Positions 1-6,907 of a stretch of DNA of 7,836 nt are shown here, in pieces. Source of the DNA: Oscillospiraceae bacterium (lineage in GTDB: Bacteria > Bacillota > Clostridia > Oscillospirales > Oscillospiraceae); NCBI GenBank assembly GCA_017538775.1, contig JAFYIF010000042.1, forward strand, positions 1-7,836, given 5' to 3'. A program made the translations under genes and the position numbers. Every line of letters begins with the position of its first letter. The first letter of the stretch is position 1. A model generated the notes under the pieces. The model was not told the origin of the DNA. It made no database searches and was given only the letters and a program-made list of their open reading frames with translations.

Positions 1-749
1 CACGCCAGGAGCCAGCAGATCAGGACCGGGATCAGGAGGGCGGGCAGATAGTCCGCCGTTTTGATTTTTTTCAGGCCCAGGAGGTTTACGGCGATGGCCA
101 GCAGGATCAGGGAGCCGACGCAGTTCAGGACCGGCATGACGGCGATGCGCTCCAGGAAGGGTTGGAGCTGGGCAGCCAGGGCGACCAGGAGGCCCTGGAA
201 CAGCAGGACGAAGACCGCCGAAGCCAGGACCGAGGGGCCGAAGCTGATGGTCAGGCAGGTGGCGGAGACGAAGTCCAGCAGGGACTTGATCAGCAGGGTG
301 GTGTGGCAGTCCAGGTCCAGGGCCGCCGGGGGGTTGGCGGCGCTCTGGAAGGCGCCCAGGATGGTCATGGAGCCGACGCAGAACAGCAGCACCGCCGTCA
401 CCAGGCCTTCCGCCGGGTTGGGGCCGGTCTGGCCGTCCCGGGAAAAGCGGGCCAGGATGCGGTCGCCCAGGCGGTTCAGGCGGTCGTCGATGCGCAGCAG
501 CCAGCCCAGCAGCAGGCCCGCGGCCATGCTGGACACCACGATCAGGGCCTGGGTGCCGTTCTCCGTGCCCAGCAGACCGGAGGCGGCCGCGTAGACCGTG
601 CAAAAGCCCATGCAGACCATCATCGCCTGGGGCAGCCGCTCCCGGCCGGGGTCGGCGGTCCCCGCCGCCCGGTGCCGCAGCAGCAGACCCAGGCCGGAGC
701 CCAGCAGCACCGTGGCTACGTTACAAATTACTCCGAAATACTTCCACAT
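1..749 (-). CDS. DUF554 family integral membrane protein (YdfK/YqgA-like), 3' end outside the window
   Basis: I translated this frame by hand: 249 codons from ATG 749 to the left edge without a stop. An in-frame TGA at 755-753, two codons upstream, makes ATG 749 the first possible start. The product is very hydrophobic, with about seven membrane segments near residues 4-24, 43-60, 68-86, 115-135, 159-192, 205-226 and 233-249. Family-like features are the N-terminal GVICNVATVLLGSGLGLLL, FCVGSMTILGAFQ (123-135), LLIKSLLDFVSA (152-163), FQGLLVALA (184-192) and the late segment VNLLGLKKIKTADYLPALL. These match DUF554 (Pfam PF04474; B. subtilis YdfK and E. coli YqgA belong there), whose usual length of about 230-240 residues suggests that few codons are missing. 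The biochemical function is unknown, and membrane transport would be only a guess. The gene starts 23 nt after the polC stop with only a weak Shine-Dalgarno sequence, so read-through from polC is likely. Confidence 0.88.
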   Translation of the reverse strand, partial: MWKYFGVICNVATVLLGSGLGLLLRHRAAGTADPGRERLPQAMMVCMGFCTVYAAASGLLGTENGTQALIVVSSMAAGLLLGWLLRIDDRLNRLGDRILARFSRDGQTGPNPAEGLVTAVLLFCVGSMTILGAFQSAANPPAALDLDCHTTLLIKSLLDFVSATCLTISFGPSVLASAVFVLLFQGLLVALAAQLQPFLERIAVMPVLNCVGSLILLAIAVNLLGLKKIKTADYLPALLIPVLICWLLA

Positions 750-772
750 TTTTCAACCATCCGATCTTTCTC

Positions 773-3700
773 TCAGAACAAGCTCATCTGGCTCATCTCC
801 GGCATGTCGCCGAAAGCGCCCAGGTCCCGCAGCGTCTCCATGTGGGTCTGGCTGACCTTGGGGCAGGCGGCGGACACGTCCTCCATGGAGACGAAGCGCC
901 GGCCGCTTTTTCCCGCGTTGGCCAGGTCGTTGGCGGCGGCCTCGCCCAGGCCTGAGATGGAGACGAAGGGCGGGCGGAGCTGTTTGTCGCCCACCGGGAG
1001 GAATTTCAGGGCGTCGGAGCGGTAGAGGTCGATGGGGGCGAAGCTGAGGCCCCGCAGGTAGAACTCGTAGACCGCGTAGAGGGTGGTCAGCAGGTCCTGC
1101 TCCTTGGCCGTGGCCGCGTCGTTGCCCTCGATCTCCCGGATCTTTTTGCGCACGGTCTCCACGCCCCGGGTCATCATCCCGGCGTCGAAGCCGTCCTTCT
1201 GGCTGCGGCGGTAGAAGTAGGCCGAATAGAAGGCCAGGGGGTGATGGACCTTGAAATAGGCGATGCGGAAGGCCATCATCACATAGGCCACCGCGTGGGC
1301 CTTCGGGAAGAGGTAGGCGATCTTCCGACAGGACTCGATGTACCAGTCCGGGACGCCCAGCTCCCGCATCTTTTCCTCCGCCCCGTCGGGGAAGCCGCCT
1401 TTTTTCACCTTGCCCTTGCGCACGGCCTCCATGGTCTTGAAGGCCAGCTTCGGCTCCATGCCCTTGGAGATCAAATACAGCATGATGTCGTCCCGGCAGC
1501 CCACGGTCTCCTTGACGCTGGCGGTGCCGCTGGCGATCAGGTCCTGGGCGTTGCCCAGCCACACGTCCGTGCCGTGGGAGAAGCCGGACAGGCGCACCAG
1601 GATGTCGAAGCCCTCCGGCTGGGTGTCCACCAGCATCTGGCGGGTGAAGCCCGTGCCGAATTCCGGGATGCCGATGCTGCCCGTCCTGCCGATGATGGGG
1701 TCGTTGTCCGGCAGGCCCAGGGGGAGCGGGGAGCGGAAGATCTCCATGGTCTCCCGGTCGTCCAGGGGGATCAACCGGGCGTTCACGCCGGTCATGTCCT
1801 CCAGCATCCGGATCATGGTGGGGTCGTCGTGGCCCAGCTCGTCCAGCTTTAAGAGGTTGTCCTCCATGCAGTGATATTCAAAGTGGGTGGTGATGATGCC
1901 GCTGTTGGGGTCGTCCGCCGGGTGCTGGACCGGGCAAAAGTCCGTCACGTCCATGTCCTGGGGCACGATGACCAGGCCGCCGGGGTGCTGGCCCGTGGTG
2001 CGCTTGACCCCCACGCAGCCCAGGCTCAGCCGGGTCTCCTCCGCCTTGGTCACCTGCAGCCCGCGTTCCTCCAGATACTTCTTCACATAGCCGAAGGCGG
2101 TCTTCTCCGCCAGGGTGCCGATGGTCCCGGCCCGGAAGACATGGTCGGAGCCGAAAAGCTCCTCCGTGTACTTGTGGGCCCGGGCCTGGTACTCGCCGGA
2201 GAAGTTCAGGTCGATGTCCGGGGTCTTCTCGTTGCCCGGGTAGCCCAGGAAGGTCTCGAAGGGGATGTCGAAGCCGTCCTTCACATAGGGCGTGCCGCAG
2301 ACCGGGCAAACTTTGTCCGGCATGTCCGCGCCGCAGCCCGCACCGGTGGGGTTTTCAAAGTCGCAGTGGCGGCACTTGGGGCAGCGGTAGTGGGGCGGCA
2401 GGGAGTTGACCTCCGTGATGCCGGAGAGGTAGGCCACGATGGAGGAGCCCACGCTGCCCCGGGAGCCCACCAGATAGCCGTGCTCCAGGGAGTTCTGCAC
2501 CAGCTTCTGGGCGGACATGTAGATCACGTCGTATTCGTGCTCCAAAATCGTGTTCAGCTCCGTGTCCACCCGGGCGCGGACCAGCTCCGGCGGCTCATCG
2601 CCGTACAGCTCGTGCATCCGGTCGTAGCAGAGCTTTTTGAGCTGCCGGGCCGAATCCTCGATCTTCGGGGCGAAGAGCTTGCCCTTGGGCAGCAGCTCCA
2701 GGGCTTCCACCTGCTCGGCGATGGCGCGGGGATTGGTCACCACCGCCTCGTAGCAGGTCTGTTCCCCCAGATAGGAAAACTCCTCCAGCATCTCGTCCGT
2801 GGTCTTGAAATAGATGGGCAGGGGCTTGTCCGCGTCGGAGAACTTCTTGGATGCCAGCAGGATGTGTCGGTAAATCTCGTCCTCCGGGTCCAGGAAGTGT
2901 ACGTCCCCGGTGGCCACCAGGGGCTTGCCCAGCTCCCGGGCGATGCGGGCGATGCGGCGGTTGAAGTCCCGCAGGCCTTCCTCGTCGGACACGGTGCCGT
3001 CCTCGATCAGGAAGCGGTTGTTGCAGAGGGGCTGGATCTCCAGATAGTCATAGAAGGCCGCCAGGCGCTTCAGCTCCGCGTCGCTGGCCCGGCGGACCAT
3101 GCTGCGGAAGACCTCCCCCGCCTCGCAGGCCGCGCCCAGGATCAGGCCCTCCCGGTGCTTCAAAATCTCGCTTTTCAGCAGGAGGGGGTTGCGGTGGAAG
3201 TGCTTTAAGTATGAGTCGCTGATGAGCTGGTAGAGGTTTTTCAGGCCCGTCCGGTTTTTCACCAGCAGGATGATGTGCCGGGCCTGCTGCTGCCGCAGCG
3301 TCTCCCCGCCCCGGGCGCGCCGCAGCGCGTCTTCGATGTCGGAAATCCGCTCCGCCCCCCGCTCGTGGAGCATGGGCAGGAACTTCTCCATGATCCGCGC
3401 CACCACCAGCGCGTCGTCGCTGGCCCGGTGGTGCCGGAACTGGGGCAGGCTCAGCGCGTCGTTCACCTGGTCCAGCTTGTGGCGGCGCAGGTGGGGCAGC
3501 AGGACCTGGGCCAGCACCAGACTGTCCAGATAGACCGGGGCAAAGGCGATGCCCTGCCGGGCGGCGGCGGCGGCCAGGAAGCCGGTGTCAAAGTCCGCGT
3601 TGTGGGCCACGATGGGCCGGTCCCCGCAGAAGTCCAGAAAGGCCCGCAGGGCCTCGGCCTCGTCCGGCGCGCCGGTCACCATCTCGTCCGTGATGCCCGT

Positions 3701-4753
3701 CAGGCGGACGATCTCCGCCGGGATGGGTCTTCCGGGGTCCACAAAGGTGTTAAACGTTGCCCCGACCCCCTCCGGGCCGAAGATCACCGCGCCGATCTCG
3801 GTTATCCGGTCCATGTCGCTGCGCAGACCGGTGGTCTCCAAGTCAAAGGCGACGTATTCCGTGTCCAGGGGCAGGGCGCTGTCGCCGTGGACGGCCAGCT
3901 TTTCGTCCACGTCGTTGATGAGGTAGCCCTCCAGGCCGTAGATGATCTTGATCTTGTGCTTCTCCCCCGCCTTCCAGGCGTCGGGGAAGGCCTGGGCGCA
4001 GCCGTGGTCCGTGATGGCGATGGCGGGGTGGCCCCACTGGGCGGCCCGGGCCACGGCCTTGCCCACGTCCGTCAGGGCGTCCAGGGTGGAAAAGCTGGTG
4101 TGCAGGTGCAGCTCCACCCGCTTCTCCGGGGCGGTGTCAAGGCGCTGGGGCGGCTTCGGGGCCGTCTGGATGTGCTTTGGCTCCAGGACGATGTCCTTGT
4201 CATAGCGGTTCAGCATCACGCTGCCCTGGACCTGGAGATAGCCGCCGTCCCGCACCTTGTCCACCACGGCCCGGTCGGCCTCCTCCCGCAGATAGCGGCT
4301 GACGTGGATGCTGCCGGTCCCGTCGCTGAGGCAGAAGGACAGCACCATGGCCTTGCCCTTCTGGACCTCTCGGCTGTCCACCGCGAAGACCCGGCCCGTC
4401 ACAGTGACGGTGCCGCTCTCCTCCGTCAGGCTGCCGATCTGGGCCGCGGCTGCCCGGATGGGGCTGCCCAGCAGGGTCTCCCCCGCCCCATCGGCGGCTT
4501 TCTCCTGCTTTGGCGCGGGGAAGTCGGCGCGGATGGCAGCCTCCGTCAGACCGAAGCTGTCCCGCAGCCGGGTCTCCAGCTTCTCCAGCTCCGCCGCGAA
4601 GGGGGCGCGGGAAAAGAAGGCCGAGACGGTCATGCTCAGGCTCTCCCGCGCAATGACCACCTCGGTCAGATACGCGGTCTCCAGCCCCCCTGCCAGGGTC
4701 GCAAGGTCCTGGCAGCAGGGGAAGACCTCCAAAAACGCCAGTTTTTCTGTCAT
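773..4753 (-). CDS. polC: DNA polymerase III alpha subunit, PolC type, with shortened N-terminal region
   Basis: This is the replicative polymerase of Bacillota, with intrinsic 3'-5' proofreading. Its 1326 residues compare with about 1440 in Bacillus and Staphylococcus. Domains in order are an N-terminal N-I-like segment (about 1-80), an OB fold (about 112-200), and the first PHP part (212-297; ELHLHTSFS, AITDHG). A DEDDh exonuclease is inserted at about 298-460, with D304 and E306 in FDLETTGL, D387 or D389 in HNADFD, and H442 and D447 in HHRASDDA. The second PHP part (about 485-690) contains ATGDVHF. A cysteine module lies at 791-819 (CPKC and CPVC). The palm has DIDLNFSG with D846 and D848, and D971 in LLKLDELGHDD. 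The fingers include KRTTGQHPGG (917-926). The C-terminal end is QMSLF (1322-1326), a sliding-clamp binding motif. ATG 4753 overlaps the ispG stop as ATGA, with AAGGAG upstream. All catalytic residues are present. The N-II subdomain of other PolC proteins seems absent. Confidence 0.98.
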   Translation of the reverse strand: MTEKLAFLEVFPCCQDLATLAGGLETAYLTEVVIARESLSMTVSAFFSRAPFAAELEKLETRLRDSFGLTEAAIRADFPAPKQEKAADGAGETLLGSPIRAAAAQIGSLTEESGTVTVTGRVFAVDSREVQKGKAMVLSFCLSDGTGSIHVSRYLREEADRAVVDKVRDGGYLQVQGSVMLNRYDKDIVLEPKHIQTAPKPPQRLDTAPEKRVELHLHTSFSTLDALTDVGKAVARAAQWGHPAIAITDHGCAQAFPDAWKAGEKHKIKIIYGLEGYLINDVDEKLAVHGDSALPLDTEYVAFDLETTGLRSDMDRITEIGAVIFGPEGVGATFNTFVDPGRPIPAEIVRLTGITDEMVTGAPDEAEALRAFLDFCGDRPIVAHNADFDTGFLAAAAARQGIAFAPVYLDSLVLAQVLLPHLRRHKLDQVNDALSLPQFRHHRASDDALVVARIMEKFLPMLHERGAERISDIEDALRRARGGETLRQQQARHIILLVKNRTGLKNLYQLISDSYLKHFHRNPLLLKSEILKHREGLILGAACEAGEVFRSMVRRASDAELKRLAAFYDYLEIQPLCNNRFLIEDGTVSDEEGLRDFNRRIARIARELGKPLVATGDVHFLDPEDEIYRHILLASKKFSDADKPLPIYFKTTDEMLEEFSYLGEQTCYEAVVTNPRAIAEQVEALELLPKGKLFAPKIEDSARQLKKLCYDRMHELYGDEPPELVRARVDTELNTILEHEYDVIYMSAQKLVQNSLEHGYLVGSRGSVGSSIVAYLSGITEVNSLPPHYRCPKCRHCDFENPTGAGCGADMPDKVCPVCGTPYVKDGFDIPFETFLGYPGNEKTPDIDLNFSGEYQARAHKYTEELFGSDHVFRAGTIGTLAEKTAFGYVKKYLEERGLQVTKAEETRLSLGCVGVKRTTGQHPGGLVIVPQDMDVTDFCPVQHPADDPNSGIITTHFEYHCMEDNLLKLDELGHDDPTMIRMLEDMTGVNARLIPLDDRETMEIFRSPLPLGLPDNDPIIGRTGSIGIPEFGTGFTRQMLVDTQPEGFDILVRLSGFSHGTDVWLGNAQDLIASGTASVKETVGCRDDIMLYLISKGMEPKLAFKTMEAVRKGKVKKGGFPDGAEEKMRELGVPDWYIESCRKIAYLFPKAHAVAYVMMAFRIAYFKVHHPLAFYSAYFYRRSQKDGFDAGMMTRGVETVRKKIREIEGNDAATAKEQDLLTTLYAVYEFYLRGLSFAPIDLYRSDALKFLPVGDKQLRPPFVSISGLGEAAANDLANAGKSGRRFVSMEDVSAACPKVSQTHMETLRDLGAFGDMPEMSQMSLF

Positions 4754-5817
4754 ACCGCTCCTTCTTCGTCCGCTTCGATCAGCGCCAGCAGGGCCGGGAC
4801 CATCTCCGACTCCGGCACCTTGCGCAAGATCTCGCCCCGGCGGAACAGCAGGGCCTCTCCCCTGCCCCCGGCCAGGCCGTAGTCGGCCTCCCGGGCCTCG
4901 CCGGGTCCGTTCACCGCGCAGCCCATCACCGCCACGGTGATGTCGCGCTTGCAGTCACGCAGGGCCTCCTCCACCCGCTGGGCCGTGCCGATCAGGTCGA
5001 TCTCCGTGCGCCCGCAGGTGGGACAGGATACCACCTTCACCCCGCCGCGCCGCAGGCCGCAGGCTTTCAGCAGGGCGAGGGCCGCCCGCACTTCCTCCAC
5101 CGGGTCGGCGGTCAGGGAGACGCGGATCGTGTCGCCGATGCCCTCCAGCAGCAGGGCGCCGATGCCCGCCGCCGACGCGATGACGCCGCCGTAGACGGTG
5201 CCCGCCTCGGTGACGCCCAGGTGCAGCGGATAGGGGAAGGTCTCGGCGGCCAGGCGGCAGGCCGCCACCGTCAGGGGGACGCTGCTGCTTTTCAGGGACA
5301 GGCAGATGTCCCGGAAACCGAAGCGCTCCAGCAGCTCCGCGTGCCCGGCGGCGGAGTCCACCAGGGCCTGGGCCGTGGGGTGGCCGTAGCGCGCCAGCAG
5401 CTGCTTTTCCAGACTGCCGCCGTTGATGCCGATGCGGATCGGGATGCCCCGGGTCCCGCAGGCCTCCGCCACGGCGCGGACGCGCTCCGGGTCCCCGATG
5501 TTGCCGGGGTTGATGCGGATCTTGCTGACCCCCGCCTCCGCCGCTTTCAGGGCCAGGCGGTAGTCAAAATGGATGTCCGCCACCACCGGAAGGGGCGAGG
5601 CATCGCAGATCTCACGCAGGCCCTCCGCGCTGCGCGCATCCGGCACCGCCAGGCGCACGATGTCGCAGCCCGCGGCGGCCAGGCGGCGGATCTGCTCCAG
5701 CGTCGCCGCAGCGTCCCAGGTTTTGGTATTGCACATGGACTGGACGCTGACGGGTGCGCCGCCGCCCACGGCCACGCCGCCGACGTGGACCTGTCTGGTC
5801 TGCTCTCTTGTATACAT
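4750..5817 (-). CDS. ispG: 4-hydroxy-3-methylbut-2-en-1-yl diphosphate (HMBPP) synthase IspG (GcpE)
   Basis: This is the [4Fe-4S] enzyme that reductively opens 2-C-methyl-erythritol 2,4-cyclodiphosphate to HMBPP, the penultimate MEP-pathway step, with electrons from ferredoxin or flavodoxin. Its 355 residues match the bacterial two-domain form, without the plant-type insert. The N-terminal TIM barrel covers about residues 1-245, with VQSMCNTKT (25-33), VVADIHFDY (78-86), KIRINPGNIG (99-108), RIGINGGSL (128-136) and HLGVTEAG (199-206). The C-terminal iron-sulfur domain has SCPTCGRT (264-271) and GCAVNGPGEA (299-308). This places the cluster ligands at C265, C268 and C300 with E307 as the fourth, all present. 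ATG 5817 is preceded by a strong GGAGGG seven bases upstream, which fixes the start. The stop overlaps the polC start. With dxr two genes upstream, the operon holds an early and a late step of the same pathway. Confidence 0.98.
   Translation of the reverse strand: MYTREQTRQVHVGGVAVGGGAPVSVQSMCNTKTWDAAATLEQIRRLAAAGCDIVRLAVPDARSAEGLREICDASPLPVVADIHFDYRLALKAAEAGVSKIRINPGNIGDPERVRAVAEACGTRGIPIRIGINGGSLEKQLLARYGHPTAQALVDSAAGHAELLERFGFRDICLSLKSSSVPLTVAACRLAAETFPYPLHLGVTEAGTVYGGVIASAAGIGALLLEGIGDTIRVSLTADPVEEVRAALALLKACGLRRGGVKVVSCPTCGRTEIDLIGTAQRVEEALRDCKRDITVAVMGCAVNGPGEAREADYGLAGGRGEALLFRRGEILRKVPESEMVPALLALIEADEEGAV
4758..4763 (-). promoter_or_regulatory. Ribosome binding site of polC, inside the end of ispG
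   Basis: AAGGAG on the minus strand lies 4 nt before ATG 4753, within the last codons of ispG. The spacing is slightly short. Together with the ATGA stop/start overlap, it supports ATG 4753 as the polC start and suggests translational coupling to ispG. Confidence 0.7.
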
Positions 5818-5824
5818 TGCGTGT

Positions 5825-5830
5825 CCCTCC
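5825..5830 (-). promoter_or_regulatory. Ribosome binding site of ispG
   Basis: GGAGGG on the minus strand lies 7 nt before ATG 5817, in the 27-nt spacer between rseP and ispG. It is the strongest Shine-Dalgarno sequence in the window and fixes the ispG start. It also suggests that ispG is translated independently of rseP even if both share one mRNA. Confidence 0.85.
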
Positions 5831-5844
5831 GGTTTGTCTTATTC

Positions 5845-6903
5845 TTATCTGGAAACGATCTTCACCACGTCGTTGAACAAAATGAACACCATCAGGCCCA
5901 TCAGCAGGACAAAGCCCGCCGTGTGGATATAGCCCTCATATTTCGGGTCGATCTGCCGCCGGGTGAGGCGCTCCACCAGGGCCGTCACCAGCAGGAGGAA
6001 GACCCGGCCCCCGTCCAGGGCGGGCAGGGGCAGCAGATTGACCACCGCCAGGTTCACCGCGATCAGCGCGAAGATGTAGCCGAAGTCGAAGGCCACTTCC
6101 TCGGTGCTCTGGGCGGCCTGGGCGGTCTGGTTTACATAATCTACAATGCCCACCGCGCCGCTCATCTCCCGGATGCCCACCGCCCCCCGGAACAGGTCGC
6201 CCAGGGAGTTCCAGACGACGCGCACGAAGTCCAGACAGGCGTACCAGGAATAGCGCAGGTCCGCCCCCAGGCCGAAGTCCCGACCGCTGAAGTAGAGTCC
6301 GTAGCGGCGCACGGTCTCGCCGCTGTCCAATGTGTAAGAGCGCAGCGTCAGCGGATAGTCCTCCAGGGTCAGGCGCCGACCGTCCCGGAGCAGGGTGATG
6401 TCGTGGGTGTCGCCGCCGGAGCGGGCCAGGTATTCCGAGACGTTGGAGGCGAAGAAGATGCTGTGGCCGTCGATGCGGAGGATGCGGTCCCCCGTCAGCA
6501 GCCCGTCCTCTCCCTCGTAGGGGCAGTCGGGCATGAAGCCCGCCAGCACCGGCTCGGCGAAGTTGGCGTTGGGGGAGATGCACAGCACCAGCACGAAGCC
6601 CAGCAGGAAGTTCATCGCGGCCCCGGCGCAGAGGATGATGGCCCGCTGCCAGGCCGGGCGGCTGTGGAAGGCCCGGGGGTCCTCGGAGTCCCCGTCCTCC
6701 CCCTCCATCGCGCAGAAGCCCCCGATGGGGAAAGCGCGGAGGGAGTAGAGGGTCTCGCGTCCCTGCTTTTTCAGGAGCTTCGGCCCCATGCCCAGGGCGA
6801 ACTCGTTCACCCGGACGCCGAAGAGCTTGGCCGTCAGAAAGTGGCCCAGCTCATGCACCGCGATCAGCACGCCAAAGGCCAGAATCGCCAGAACGATATA
6901 CAT
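5845..6903 (-). CDS. rseP: RIP metalloprotease RseP (site-2 protease, M50 family)
   Basis: This is a zinc intramembrane protease that cleaves transmembrane segments, in known relatives anti-sigma factors and remnant signal peptides (RseP, RasP, Eep). It has 352 residues, shorter than RasP (about 420) but typical of many clostridial members. Residues 1-22 form the first membrane helix and carry the HELGH zinc motif (H17, E18, H21; 6855-6841). GGFCAMEGE (61-69) is the conserved membrane re-entrant region. A second helix at about 88-109 includes AAMNFLLG. A single PDZ domain spans about 115-200, with GLLTGDRILRIDG as its core. The segment MSGAVGIV (247-254) is followed by a helix carrying NLLPLPALDGG, whose D297 is the third zinc ligand, and a last helix at about 328-347. 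Translation starts at ATG 6903, 4 nt after the dxr stop; its likely ribosome binding site lies inside dxr. The substrate cannot be read from this window: no anti-sigma factor gene is adjacent. Confidence 0.97.
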   Translation of the reverse strand: MYIVLAILAFGVLIAVHELGHFLTAKLFGVRVNEFALGMGPKLLKKQGRETLYSLRAFPIGGFCAMEGEDGDSEDPRAFHSRPAWQRAIILCAGAAMNFLLGFVLVLCISPNANFAEPVLAGFMPDCPYEGEDGLLTGDRILRIDGHSIFFASNVSEYLARSGGDTHDITLLRDGRRLTLEDYPLTLRSYTLDSGETVRRYGLYFSGRDFGLGADLRYSWYACLDFVRVVWNSLGDLFRGAVGIREMSGAVGIVDYVNQTAQAAQSTEEVAFDFGYIFALIAVNLAVVNLLPLPALDGGRVFLLLVTALVERLTRRQIDPKYEGYIHTAGFVLLMGLMVFILFNDVVKIVSR

Positions 6904-6907
6904 AAAA

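Noticed and set aside
728..760. A small minus-strand frame beginning at ATG 760 before the DUF554 gene
   Set aside because: It is only about ten codons long, overlaps the true start in another frame and shows no features. A leader-peptide role has no support from any stem-loop or regulatory codon run.
750..772. A possible intrinsic terminator after polC
   Set aside because: The 23-nt spacer contains no inverted repeat followed by a T-run on the minus strand. The short A-run seen there is just before the DUF554 start.
162..1025. A plus-strand open frame opposite the DUF554 gene and the end of polC
   Set aside because: It is Gln/Gly/His-rich shadow sequence. The minus strand here carries a coherent seven-helix membrane protein with DUF554 features.
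753..1562. A minus-strand 269-codon frame inside the 3' part of polC
   Set aside because: It is an alternate frame on the same strand as polC, rich in Gly, Arg, Pro and Gln. The polC frame through this region encodes clear palm, finger and clamp-binding motifs.
1871..3208. A 445-codon plus-strand open frame opposite the polC palm region
   Set aside because: It is antisense to the most conserved part of PolC. Its composition mirrors the complement of the polC codons and it shows no independent domain signal.
3275..4882. A 535-codon plus-strand open frame opposite polC and the end of ispG
   Set aside because: It is antisense to the exonuclease, PHP and OB regions of polC, with low-complexity composition, no family motifs and no clear ribosome binding site. 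It is treated as a GC-driven shadow.
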